Below, one piece after another: positions 55,696 to 64,000 of a stretch of DNA of 64,000 nucleotides. The notes below the pieces were generated by a model. That model saw only the letters and a list, made by a program, of their open reading frames with translations. It made no database searches and was not told where the DNA came from. Source of the DNA: Amycolatopsis sp. DSM 110486 (GTDB lineage: Bacteria > Actinomycetota > Actinomycetes > Mycobacteriales > Pseudonocardiaceae); NCBI RefSeq assembly GCF_019468465.1, contig NZ_CP080519.1:10161001-10225000 (forward strand). Reading direction: 5' to 3'. The position numbers and the translations under genes were made by a program. Position 1 is the stretch's first letter. Each line of letters opens with the position of its first letter.

Positions 55696-55785
55696 ATGGT
55701 GGAGAACGACGAGGACGTCCTCGAGCTGCTGCAGCGGGAGCACTGGGAATCCACGAGCGGTTCACTGGGAGGTGAGCGGCAGTGA
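55696..55785 (+). CDS. 29-residue small protein coupled to a DoxX-like gene
   Basis: ATG 55696 has a perfect AAGGAGG 5 bp upstream and encodes an acidic helix-forming peptide (MVENDEDVLELLQREHW then ESTSGSLGGERQ). Its TGA overlaps the next GTG as GTGA. It may be a genuine micro-protein or a leader that couples translation of the membrane protein. No family recognised. Confidence 0.65.
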   Translation: MVENDEDVLELLQREHWESTSGSLGGERQ

Positions 55786-56399
55786 GGCACGGAGAACCGC
55801 ACGACGGCGACGTCGAGGCCAATCCGCAGGAGTTCGCGGAAGAAACCAGGACGGACCCGGTGCCCCGGGAGGTGCAGGAGCCGAATCAGTCGGCGGCTCC
55901 GGTCTCCGGCCGCCGCCGGCTGGCCTGCGTGCTGCGGATCCTGTTCGGGGTGGTGTGGGCGATCGACGCCTCGCTCAAGTGGCGCCCCGATTTCCTGCGC
56001 GGCCAGGTGTTCGCCCACCAGTTCGGCATCCACGACCAGATCGCCACTCCCGTCATCCGCCAGTGGATCGACCTGTGGCAGTACATCGCGGCGCTGGCGC
56101 CCACCGGGATGGGCGTCGCGACGGCCATTGTCGAAACGCTCATCGCGGTCGGCCTGCTCACCGGCACGCTGTGCAATGTGGTGTATGTCGGGAGCGCCGT
56201 GTACTCGTTCGGGATCTGGTCCGCGGCGGAGGCGTTCGGCCTCCCGTGGTCCGCGGCCGGCGCCACCGACATCGGCCCGTCGATCGGGTACATCATCGCC
56301 GCCCTGGCCCTGCTGGCCGCTCCGGGCAACGCCATGTGGAGCGTCGACCGCGTACTCCGGCCACGACTCGGCAAATACGGCTGGATGTGCGGCGATTGA
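55782..56399 (+). CDS. DoxX-like integral membrane protein
   Basis: The 205-residue protein has a hydrophilic N-terminus and four membrane segments with the DoxX-like blocks RILFGVVWAIDASLKWRPDF, GVATAIVETLIAVGLLTGT and SAVYSFGIWSAAEAFGLPW. DoxX proteins are quinone-linked membrane subunits. The GTG start overlaps the preceding small gene. Confidence 0.82.
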   Translation: MRHGEPHDGDVEANPQEFAEETRTDPVPREVQEPNQSAAPVSGRRRLACVLRILFGVVWAIDASLKWRPDFLRGQVFAHQFGIHDQIATPVIRQWIDLWQYIAALAPTGMGVATAIVETLIAVGLLTGTLCNVVYVGSAVYSFGIWSAAEAFGLPWSAAGATDIGPSIGYIIAALALLAAPGNAMWSVDRVLRPRLGKYGWMCGD

Positions 56400-56511
56400 G
56401 TCCCACCAGGCTTCGCGAATACCAGTGAGTGCACCGCCCGTCGCGCTGGGTGACTTCTTCGTGGGACGCGGGAGAAACCGACCGCCGAATGCTCCGGCAG
56501 GCACGCAGTGA

Positions 56512-56668
56512 CGTTCGGACGATCGCCGTACACGGCCAAACCGACGCCGCTCAACCTGGGCAACTCCGGCGGCGCACTGGCCGACAGCCATGGCCGGATC
56601 AGCGGCATCAGCACCGCCGACGCCCGCTTCGGCCTCGGACTGACCGCCGAAAGCATCGGGAGCCAGTG
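56512..56668 (+). pseudogene. Trypsin-like (HtrA) serine protease fragment
   Basis: VHGQTDAA in one frame and LNLGNSGGALADSHGRISGI then STADARFGLG in the next match the catalytic-serine region of HtrA-type proteases (QTDAAINPGNSGGAL). Only this piece remains. Confidence 0.7.
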
Positions 56669-57443
56669 ACGACCACTCACGCCGCAGAGAGAGCAGCGCT
56701 GAACTCGCCGCACAGGAGAGTCAAATCGCTCAATTCGCCCAGCGGTCTCACCAACCCGGATCTTCGGCAAGCTCGGCATCACCTCTCGCCACGAATACCG
56801 CGCCGCCGCGGACGAACGCCCGCCCGGTGGAGCCCTGACGACACGGTTCGCTTGATCGATGACTCCGGTAACGAGCGGACCGGTCCCTCGCCAGCGGTGG
56901 AACTCCAGCCGCGAGCGGGTGAGGCTCCGGATGTCGCAACGCCGACATCGTGCACGCTGATCAACTGAAGCCCTTGATGTGGTCGTCTTTCTGTCGCAGG
57001 AAGCATGATCAACCAGGGCTTCATCCGTGATCATCAAGTTCCTGATCACCCAGTTCAGACGTCAAAACTCAAGCCAGACAGCGATTCGAGCAACGTTGGT
57101 TACTGCGCCACCTATTTCCCATGTGTCCGGGATGCGCGAGCCAAGCCGGCCCATGAAGATGTCAAGCTCGGCGGCAGTTTGGCTCCAATCCGACGTGGGC
57201 GCAGGAGTTGATCTATGGGTCGCGCAGTGTGTGGCTTTCATCGGTTGGCGTCACGTTTGCGCACTCTGCGCAGATATGGTCCATGGCAGGAAACCGCCTT
57301 TCCTTACGCAGTTCTCACGGCCTATGCGACGTGTTCGACGACACTTCTCTCGCCAAGTCTGCAAGTCGATTTCCGGGGTACCGTCGTTGATGTCGGGGCG
57401 CGCCGACGGAACAGATTCAAACTGTATTGAGGAGGAGATCACG
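56669..57443. other. No gene recognised; AT-richer leader to the 33-residue gene
   Basis: The stretch from 57000 is less GC-rich than its surroundings. It presumably holds the promoter for the small gene at 57444, but no clear -35/-10 pair could be fixed. Confidence 0.45.
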
Positions 57444-57545
57444 ATGGGTTCTTTCAAGCCGGTTCACCGCGACCGTTACGACTCGCGACGCAACGACCAC
57501 GACCACTCCCGACGGTACAACCGCAACCGTCGCTACGGTCGCTGA
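57444..57545 (+). CDS. 33-residue Arg/His/Asn-rich small protein
   Basis: ATG 57444 follows GAGGAGGAG, an excellent ribosome-binding site. The peptide begins MGSFKPVHRDRYDSRRND and ends HDHSRRYNRNRRYGR: about one third arginine, with repeated R-R-x-N/Y units. It is followed by a strong terminator, so it is probably made from its own short transcript. No family recognised. Candidates include a nucleic-acid-binding micro-protein or a secreted or modified peptide, as an ABC exporter follows. Confidence 0.6.
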   Translation: MGSFKPVHRDRYDSRRNDHDHSRRYNRNRRYGR

Positions 57546-57596
57546 TCCTGTTCTGATGGTCAGGACAAGCAAGTCCTGATCCCGAAAGAGGGGGAG

Positions 57597-57636
57597 GGGC
57601 CGGCGCATCGAAAGCGCCGGCCCTCACTCTTTCCCC
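57597..57636 (+). terminator. Rho-independent terminator after the 33-residue gene
   Basis: GGGCCGGCGC and GCGCCGGCCC form a 10-bp stem with loop ATCGAAA, followed by TCACTCTTTCC. It separates the small gene from the ABC transporter. Confidence 0.85.
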
Positions 57637-57687
57637 GACCCGGCCGGCCAACCCGCAGTCCATGGAACGACTCGAAACGAGGTGCGC

Positions 57688-59652
57688 GTGACCGCCATTA
57701 TTCCCGCGGCGAGCGACGGCGGCACCTACACGAGCGACGCGGACAGCCCCGCGAAGCCGGCGTCGGTACGTCAGGCATTCCGGAGGTTCTGGCCCTATGT
57801 CCGCGCCGAACGCCGTCTGCTGCTGCTGGCCATTCTATTGCTGGTGATCAGTGCCGCCGCGGAGACCGTGTCGATCTGGACCTTCGGTGTGATCATCGAC
57901 GATGCCTTGACCACGGGCGACCTCCGCGGGTTCTGGCGGCCCGCCGCGATCTGGGTCGGCATGGCCGCAGTCGGGGGCTTCGCCTCGTTCGGAGGCGGCC
58001 TTCTGACCTCCTGGGTGTCAGAGCGGTTCCTGCTTCGCCTGCGCGACGCCGTATACGCACACCTGCAACAGCTTTCCGCCGACTTCTTCGCCCGGCATGA
58101 CACCGGTGACCTGGTAGCACGGGTGACCAGTGACATCGAGATGGTCGAACAGTTGACCGCGTCCGGGACGGTCGAAACCGTCAGTGCGATCGTGACCGCG
58201 ATTTTCTACGCCGGCGCGGCACTGATCGTATCCTGGCACCTGGCACTCGCATCATTTATTCTCGCCCCGCTATTCGGACTGGCGGCACGGTCGTTTTCGA
58301 AGAGAATCAAGACAGTCTCCCGCGACGAGCGCGACTACAACGGCATGATCACCACTGCGGTCCAGGAAAGCCTGACGAACCTGCCCCTGGTGCAGGCCTA
58401 CAACCAACAGCAGACCGAACAACAGCGGCTGCACGCACACGGCGCGTCCTGGATGCGAACCAAGGTGCGCGAAGCACGGGTGTCCGGAGCGTACGCACCG
58501 TTGGTGGACATCACGGAGGTCACGGCGTTGCTGCTGGTGGTCGGCGCAGGGATCTGGGAGATCAGCCAGCATCACCTGACCCCGGGGGGCGTGCTGGCGT
58601 TCACCGCATACGTCGGCTATCTCTATCCTCCCCTGCGCCAGCTCGGCTCTCTGACGATCATGGTGAACGCGGCCACGGCGAGCTCCGACCGCATCTCGGA
58701 ATTGCTGAACACAAGACCGACGGTCGTCGACCACGCAGGTGCCCACGTGCTGGCCCACTCCCATGGCGAGATCAACGTGGACCGGGTCAGCTACCGCTAT
58801 CCTGAGGCCGACCGGCCCGCGCTGACTGAGCTGTCGTTCACGGTCCGCCGTGGCCAGTTGGTGGTGATCACCGGGGCCAGCGGCGCCGGCAAGTCGACCA
58901 TCACAAAATTGCTGCTGCGCTTCGCCGACCCGTCTTCAGGCAGTATTCGGCTCGACGGCTTCGACCTGCGTGGTATCACCACCGAATCGCTGCGCGAACA
59001 GGTGACCCTCGTGCTGCAGCAGACCCAGGTCTTCCATGGCACCGTGCGTGACAACATCGCCTACGGACGGCCCTCGGCCACGGATTCCCAGATCGTGGCC
59101 GCGGCGGTCGCGGCGGACGCCCACGAGTTCATCTCCGCCCTGCCGGAGGGATATCAGACCGTGCTGGACGGCGCCGGCCAGCGGCTCTCCGGTGGGCAGC
59201 GGCAACGGCTGGCGATCGCCAGGGCCATCGTCCGCGACACCCCGATCCTGGTCCTGGACGAGCCCACCGCCGGGCTCGACGCGCGTGCCGTCCAGCGCGT
59301 GATCGAACCACTGCGCCGGCTCGCCAGTGGCAAGACGACGATCCTGATCAGCCACGATCTGTCCCTGGCTCCGGCTTCAGATCACATCCTGATGTTGGAC
59401 CACGGCCGGCTGATCGAATCCGGTCGGCACCAAGACCTGCTGGACCTTGGCGGACCGTACGCCAAGCTGTACGCGCAGCACCGGGCTGAAGCGAACACCC
59501 CACCCACGTCGCCATGGGCGCTGGTGGGCTCGCAGGCAAAGCCGGAGGCTGGCGAAGGCGAGCGGCGTCCAGGGATGGAACCCGTCCGCTGGCGGGTACA
59601 GGGCCAGCTTTTCGACCCAGAGGACGGCCACCGTTCCGCCATTTCGCAGTGA
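57688..59652 (+). CDS. ABC exporter, fused membrane and ATPase domains
   Basis: The 654-residue half-transporter has six membrane helices (about residues 45-330) and a full ATPase domain: Walker A GASGAGKST, Q-loop LQQTQVFHGTV, signature RLSGGQRQRLAIARA, Walker B ILVLDEPTAGLD and switch histidine LISHDLS. It is a type IV exporter (MsbA/multidrug-like) that works as a dimer. GTG 57688 is chosen over GTG 57682 because of GAGG spacing. There is a 60-residue hydrophilic tail. Cargo is unknown. Confidence 0.94.
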   Translation: MTAIIPAASDGGTYTSDADSPAKPASVRQAFRRFWPYVRAERRLLLLAILLLVISAAAETVSIWTFGVIIDDALTTGDLRGFWRPAAIWVGMAAVGGFASFGGGLLTSWVSERFLLRLRDAVYAHLQQLSADFFARHDTGDLVARVTSDIEMVEQLTASGTVETVSAIVTAIFYAGAALIVSWHLALASFILAPLFGLAARSFSKRIKTVSRDERDYNGMITTAVQESLTNLPLVQAYNQQQTEQQRLHAHGASWMRTKVREARVSGAYAPLVDITEVTALLLVVGAGIWEISQHHLTPGGVLAFTAYVGYLYPPLRQLGSLTIMVNAATASSDRISELLNTRPTVVDHAGAHVLAHSHGEINVDRVSYRYPEADRPALTELSFTVRRGQLVVITGASGAGKSTITKLLLRFADPSSGSIRLDGFDLRGITTESLREQVTLVLQQTQVFHGTVRDNIAYGRPSATDSQIVAAAVAADAHEFISALPEGYQTVLDGAGQRLSGGQRQRLAIARAIVRDTPILVLDEPTAGLDARAVQRVIEPLRRLASGKTTILISHDLSLAPASDHILMLDHGRLIESGRHQDLLDLGGPYAKLYAQHRAEANTPPTSPWALVGSQAKPEAGEGERRPGMEPVRWRVQGQLFDPEDGHRSAISQ

Positions 59653-59712
59653 CTGGGAAAGAATGCACCGATCTCCAGGCACGGGTTGCTTCCGCGCCGG
59701 CGGTGAGTACCA

Positions 59713-60320
59713 GTGCTCACCGAAACCGGTGCCCCGCTGACGGCCGGGTTGCGCAGCGTCCAGGCCGCAATCGCGCCGGGTGTCGCGCTGGCCGCTCGGC
59801 GACAGCCCGCAGTCGAGCGGCCAGCGCCAGGTGCCAGGAAAGCCGGTGTTCCGGTCCCGGTCGCGGATGAGGCCCGCGAGCTGGCGCGCTCGGCCGGCGC
59901 GGATTCGCTGCTGAGCGTCGGCAGCTGCTCGACGACCGCCACGGCGAAGGCCGTCGCGCTGAGCACCGGCCCGCCGATCATCGCGATCCCGACGAAGTAC
60001 GTGGGCTCGGAAGTCACTCCGGTGTGGGGGCTCACCGACGCGGCCCGCAAAACGACGGGGACCGATCCGCGGATGCTGCCGCGGACGGTCATCTACGACC
60101 CGGAGCTCACTTGCACGCTGCCCGTGGACCTGTCCGCCGCGAGCGGGCTCAACGTGATGGCGCACTGCGTCGAGGCCTTCGCCGCGCCACGGCGCAACCC
60201 GATCTCGTCGCCGGCCGCCGAAGAAGGGATCCGGGCGCTGGCCGCGGTCCTCGCCGATCCCGATGACCTCGAAGCCCGCGGGAACCTGCTCCACGGCGCC
60301 CGCACAGCGGGAGCGCGGGT
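59713..60320 (+). pseudogene. Maleylacetate reductase-like iron alcohol dehydrogenase, truncated
   Basis: The frame reads VADEARELARSAGADSLLSV, AVALSTGPPIIAIPTKYVGS then EVTPVWGLTDAARKTTGTDP, and DLSAASGLNVMAHCVEAF with one of the iron-ligand histidines. This is maleylacetate reductase, the last step of chloro- or hydroxy-aromatic ring-fission routes. The GGGS nucleotide loop is altered to GSCS. The C-terminal third is missing after about 60300. Confidence 0.8.
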
Positions 60321-60639
60321 TTCCCAGCGGGGACATCAGGAAGGCAGAGCGGTGACTGCCTCGGAACTCTTGGAAATTTGGGTCTCGCCCATCTCCGCGA
60401 TAACCGAACCCGGTCTCCCCCATCCAGGTAGCGGGCGTGACGAGCACCGCAGAGGACGGCCAGTGAACGAGCTCCTCAATCCGGAGCAACTGCGGGCCGC
60501 CTTCGATCAGCCCCAAGCGACCCGCGGCAGCCCGAGAGTTCCCCGCGCAACCGACGCCAGTGACGCCGGCGCCTACCGGGATCCTCGGACGGATTGCGGT
60601 CCGGCAAAGCGACTCCGCGGATTGGCCATCACAACTCGG

Positions 60640-60824
60640 CTGGTACCGGCAGACCCAGATGCTCGAGCAGTTCCGCGAGTTTGCGCGAACGTGGGCAGGT
60701 CCAACGCCGGCACAGCGGCTTCGTAGCGCTGGACGAACTCCGCGAACGCCGCGTTGACGGGCACAGCGAACCGTTGCACCGCGTGCACAGATGACTCAAC
60801 GGAACGAGAATCGTTGAAAGACAT
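60640..60824 (-). pseudogene. Short DUF302-like fragment
   Basis: ATG 60824 with AAGGAG 6 bp upstream opens VQRFAVPVNAAFAEFVQRYE then AAVPALDLPTF; after a one-base shift comes RKLAELLEHLGLPVPAEL-stop. The pattern is a little like DUF302, but the identification is weak. Confidence 0.45.
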
Positions 60825-60884
60825 GCCGTTCTCCTTGGTGCGGGACACCGCAAGACGGGGACGGGTCTGTTGCGGATCCCGGGA

Positions 60885-61904
60885 CTACGAGCAGACGAGT
60901 TCGAGGGACCTCGCCCGCAATACCGGGTCGTAGATCGGTGTGGACAACATCAGTTCGTCCGCGCCGGTCAGTTCCGCGACCGCTCGCAGCCGGCGGCGCA
61001 CGGTCTCCGGCGATCCGTGAGCCTGCGCGGCGCGCATCCGGTCAAGCCGTTCACCGAGAGCGGCCGGCAAAACCTCTTCGGACGCCTGGGCCGGACTCAG
61101 CAATCTCGCATCAGGCCCTTGGCCTTGCAGTGCCAACGCCATCGTGTGCCGGGCCGGAAGCCCGAGCTCTGCGGCTTCGGCATCGCTGGGTGCACAGCAC
61201 GTCTCGACACTCGCCAGGACGTACGGGTCGGCGCACCACTGCGACGGCCGGAAGGCCTCCCGATAGCGGGTGACCGCCTCGATCGCGTTGTCCGGGCGAA
61301 TGTGATAGGCGAAAGCGAGTGGCAAGCCCAGCTCCCCGGCCAGCGCCGCGCTCTCCGCGCTCGATGCCAGCAACCACGGCGCCGGGACGGCGGTCAGGCC
61401 GGGTACCACGCGGAGGGCGCTCGTGCCGGCCAGGTACGACAGCAGTTCGGTCAACTGGTCGCGGTAGGACTCGCCGGATCGCCGCAGCGCGCCAACCACC
61501 CGGGGATCGGTCGTGCCGGGTCCCCGGCCGATGCCGAGATCGATACGGTCCTGATACAGCGCGGCCAGGGTGGTGAACTGCTCGGCCACCGCAAGTGCGG
61601 AGTGATTCGTCAGCAGTACTCCACCGGAGCCGACCCGGACTCGCATCGTCTCGGCCGCCAGTCGAGCTGTCAGTACGGCTGGTGCGACGCTTCCCACCGA
61701 ACGGTAACCGTGGTGCTCTGCGACCCACACCCGTCGGAAACCAAGCTCCTCCGCGCGCCGTGCGGACGCGACGGTAGCCGCCAGTGCCTCGGCGGTCGTG
61801 GCGCCCTCTTCGACGAGCGCCAGTTCGAGCAGTGACAGCGGAGGCAGGGAAGTCCGCTCGTCCATCGGTGTCGTCCGTTCGAGTGCATCAACGCGTTCGC
61901 TCAT
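60885..61904 (-). CDS. LLM-class flavin-dependent oxidoreductase (MsnO8-like)
   Basis: The 339-residue protein is a single-subunit bacterial luciferase-like monooxygenase: LSLLELALVEEGATTAEALA, VWVAEHHGYRSVGSVAPAVL, VRVGSGGVLLTNHSALAVAE and DLGIGRGPGT. These bind FMN or F420 in a TIM barrel. The group includes many monooxygenases of secondary metabolism. AAAGG precedes ATG 61904. It may be co-transcribed with the broken GMC oxidoreductase upstream. Confidence 0.92.
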   Translation of the reverse strand: MSERVDALERTTPMDERTSLPPLSLLELALVEEGATTAEALAATVASARRAEELGFRRVWVAEHHGYRSVGSVAPAVLTARLAAETMRVRVGSGGVLLTNHSALAVAEQFTTLAALYQDRIDLGIGRGPGTTDPRVVGALRRSGESYRDQLTELLSYLAGTSALRVVPGLTAVPAPWLLASSAESAALAGELGLPLAFAYHIRPDNAIEAVTRYREAFRPSQWCADPYVLASVETCCAPSDAEAAELGLPARHTMALALQGQGPDARLLSPAQASEEVLPAALGERLDRMRAAQAHGSPETVRRRLRAVAELTGADELMLSTPIYDPVLRARSLELVCS

Positions 61905-61948
61905 ACTGACCTTTCAGCTCGACGCAGTTACTCCACAGCGTGATCTTG

Positions 61949-63463
61949 TCAGGAGCGATTCTCCCGCAGCAGATCCGCCGCGCGTTCCGCGATGGCATAG
62001 ACCGTGGCGTTGGTGTTGGCCGAAGGAACCGAGGGCATGACCGACGCATCGGCCACGCGAAGACCTTCGATCCGGTGAACGCGCAGTTGCGTGTCCACGA
62101 CCGCGGTGTCGTCGTCTCCGATGCGGCAGGTACCGACCGGGTGGAAGTAGGTCAGCAAGCTGAGCCGGATGTAGTTGCGGATTTCCTCGTCGCTGTTCAC
62201 GTCCGGGCCCAGGGAACACTTCTTCGCCGCGCCAGTCCTTGAAAGCGTTCGCGCGTCCCATTTCCCGCGCCAGACGCAATCCGGCGACCATGACGTCGAC
62301 GTCGTGGTCGTCCGTGTAGTACCGCGGATCGATCCGGGGCCGGTCCGCCGGGTCGCCGGACCGCAGTCGCAGCGTTCCACGGCTGCGCGGGAGCATCGCC
62401 GAGAACACGACCGAGTACAGCCCGTCCGGGCCGGGCAAGGCAGGCCCGTAGAGGGGAATGTCGGAGAACAGGAACTGCAGGTCGGGCCCCTCGAGCCCGG
62501 ACCTGCTGCGCAGCAGACCGATCACCCCGCTGTGGTTGTGTTCCATCGGGGGCAACGGCTGCGTCGGCCGGTAGGTGACCTGCGACAGAGAATGGTCGTG
62601 CAGGTTCAGCCCGACACCCGGAAGCTCGCGCACCGGTTCGATGCCCATCTCGGTCAGGTGGGACTTGGGTCCGATCCCCGAGAGCAGCAGGAGCTGTGCG
62701 GACCCGATCGTGCCGGAACTCAGGACGACCTCCCCCGCACTCGACGCGATGACCACGTCGTTCCCGGCGCGGTACTCGACGCCCATCGCGCGGCCATTTC
62801 GGACGATCACCCGGTGCACAAGGGTGTCGGTGAGGATGGTCAGGTTCGGCCGGTCCAGTGCGGGCAGCAGGTAGGCGTCCGCGGCGCTCTGCCGCCTCCC
62901 GTTGACGATGTTGAGGTCGGCGCGGCCAAACCCTTCTTCCGCGCCACCGCTGACGTCGGTGGCCAGTGGGTGTCCCACTTCGGCCGCGGCTGCCAGGCCG
63001 GCCTCCATGATCGGGTGGAGGGGTTCGGCCGGCCCCGGAGTCAGAGGACCGTCGGTTCCGCGCAGAGAGGGGTCCCGGCCCGGCACGTTTTCGCTGCGCC
63101 GGAAGTACGGGAGGAGATCCTGGAAACCCCAGCCGCGCGCGCCGGTTCGCGCCCAGTCGTCGTAGCTCGTGTGGTGGCCACGCACGAAGAACATCGCGTT
63201 GATCGACGAGGAACCGCCCAGCACCCGTCCGTGCGGAAACGGCAGCGAAATCCCGTTCGCGCCCTGCGGTTCGGTCGTGTCCGCCCAGTCCGCGTCAGTG
63301 CCGAAAAGCATGGGCCACGCGGGAGGGACGGCCGAGAGGTCGGGCGCGTGCCGGGAACCTGCTTCCACCAGGAGCACGCGCACGTTCGGTCCTCCGACAG
63401 GCGCGCGGCCAGCACGGAGCCGGCCGTTCCCGCACCCACAACGATGTAGTCGTAATCCGTCAC
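61949..63463 (-). pseudogene. GMC (choline dehydrogenase-like) oxidoreductase, two frameshifts
   Basis: GTG 63463 starts with the FAD loop DYDYIVVGAGTAGSVLAARL. A shift near 63400 leads to the main frame with VRVLLVEAGSRHAPDLSAVP, HGRVLGGSSSINAMFFVRGH and VVLSSGTIGSAQLLLLSGIG. Another shift near 62215 leads to the C-terminal part with the catalytic histidine in YFHPVGTCRIG and asparagine/histidine-pair region PSANTNATVYAIAERA. Without the two indels it would be a normal protein of about 505 residues, so decay may be recent or the read faulty. These enzymes oxidise alcohols. Confidence 0.88.
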
Positions 63464-63581
63464 GATGATGGTTCCCTTTTCCGGCTTGGTCGGAGCAGGA
63501 AAAATGCAAGCCTGCTGCGGACATGGGGAGCACCGGGCCGCGGTCACGCGACCCGGTGCTCGGATCTCGTCGCCGCGGCGG

Positions 63582-64000
63582 TCAGTCGCGGAGAAAGTCC
63601 AGGACCTGCTGGACGAACAGCTGGGGGTACTGGAAGAGCGCGCCGTGACCGGCGTCCGGGTAGATGCCCAGCTGGGCATGGGGCAGCACGTGCGCGAGGT
63701 TGACCGAGCTGATGGTCGGAATCATGATGTCGTCGTCACCGTTGATCACCAGAGCGGGCTGCGAGACGTTCGCGAGGCCGGTCGGCGAACTGCTCTGCTC
63801 CCATTTGGCCAGTGCGGTGGCCTGGGCCCCGATGGTCTCGTTGGTGACCGCGGCGTCCCGGTCGGTGGTGCGCTCGTCGAGCCGAGCGAGGAACGCGTCG
63901 GCCGCGGCCTGGCTGGCGTCGGTCTGCGAGAAGAACAGGACGTGCTTCGGGTGCCTGCCCGTGGCGGTGGCCTTTTCGACCGAAGTCTGCAGCACGCCGA
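63582..64000 (-). CDS. Alpha/beta hydrolase, C-terminal part (5' end outside window)
   Basis: The frame is open to the window edge. The visible 137 residues include LVINGDDDIMIPTISS with the acid residue and YPDAGHGALFQYPQLFVQQV with the catalytic histidine of an alpha/beta hydrolase. The nucleophile serine lies beyond the window. It is upstream of, and on the same strand as, the GMC and LLM oxidoreductases. Confidence 0.9.
   Translation of the reverse strand, partial: GVLQTSVEKATATGRHPKHVLFFSQTDASQAAADAFLARLDERTTDRDAAVTNETIGAQATALAKWEQSSSPTGLANVSQPALVINGDDDIMIPTISSVNLAHVLPHAQLGIYPDAGHGALFQYPQLFVQQVLDFLRD

Overview
This is a high-GC actinobacterial chromosome segment, most like Amycolatopsis or another Pseudonocardiaceae genus. 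The evidence is strong third-position GC bias, many GTG starts, actinobacteria-specific families (DUF5134, DUF2637, Methyltransf_19, an EspC-like/YbaB cassette, F420/FMN luciferase-like enzymes) and a tRNA-Val(GAC) 3' fragment. Genus is inference from gene content; no rRNA or complete tRNA lies in the window.

Layout. 0-6.1 kb: the end of a metal P-type ATPase faces a compact minus-strand operon (ClC channel, DUF5134 protein, CopD-CtaG fusion, DsbA-like thioredoxin, VKOR). Three of its four junctions are 4-bp GTGA overlaps, and the operon looks built for copper handling and extracytoplasmic thiol oxidation. 6.1-9.5 kb: a TetR regulator with a palindromic site, two DUF190 genes (the second frameshifted) and NhaA, an ion-homeostasis patch. 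9.5-15.6 kb: a mosaic of broken genes (CtaG-like remnant, sigma-factor remnant, tRNA-Val 3' fragment, tyrosine-recombinase C-terminus, frameshifted HUMPS-family gene, interrupted XRE-NACHT-HEAT protein, azoreductase). 15.6-29.4 kb: intact redox, transport and regulator genes (isochorismatase-like, FrnE-like, MFS/ArsR, D-2-hydroxyacid dehydrogenase, XRE/SDR pair, secreted protein) mixed with remnants of catabolic genes. 30-33 kb: a large secreted GH31 glycosidase with two CBM-like modules. 33.9-44.9 kb: an epimerase/TetR pair with three operators, a Methyltransf_19 protein, a ligase/polymerase/ANTAR chimera, an FAD monooxygenase, a two-component system and a secreted carboxylesterase. 46.1-48.8 kb: a three-gene translationally coupled cassette resembling type VII secretion substrates. 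49.6-64 kb: YihY, plasmid-type DUF2637 genes, HPF, HxlR/MDR pair, two very small genes with strong ribosome-binding sites, an ABC exporter, and further broken oxidoreductases, ending in a partial alpha/beta hydrolase.

The dominant theme is decay: about thirty gene fragments or frameshifted genes, many abutting in unrelated order, and three related pieces of tyrosine recombinase (about 11.3, 29.0 and 40.6 kb), all on the minus strand. This looks like an accessory region shaped by repeated integration and deletion. Some single-base frameshifts could be sequencing errors in GC-rich runs; fragments lacking whole domains could not. All family names come from reading motifs by eye, with no database search.
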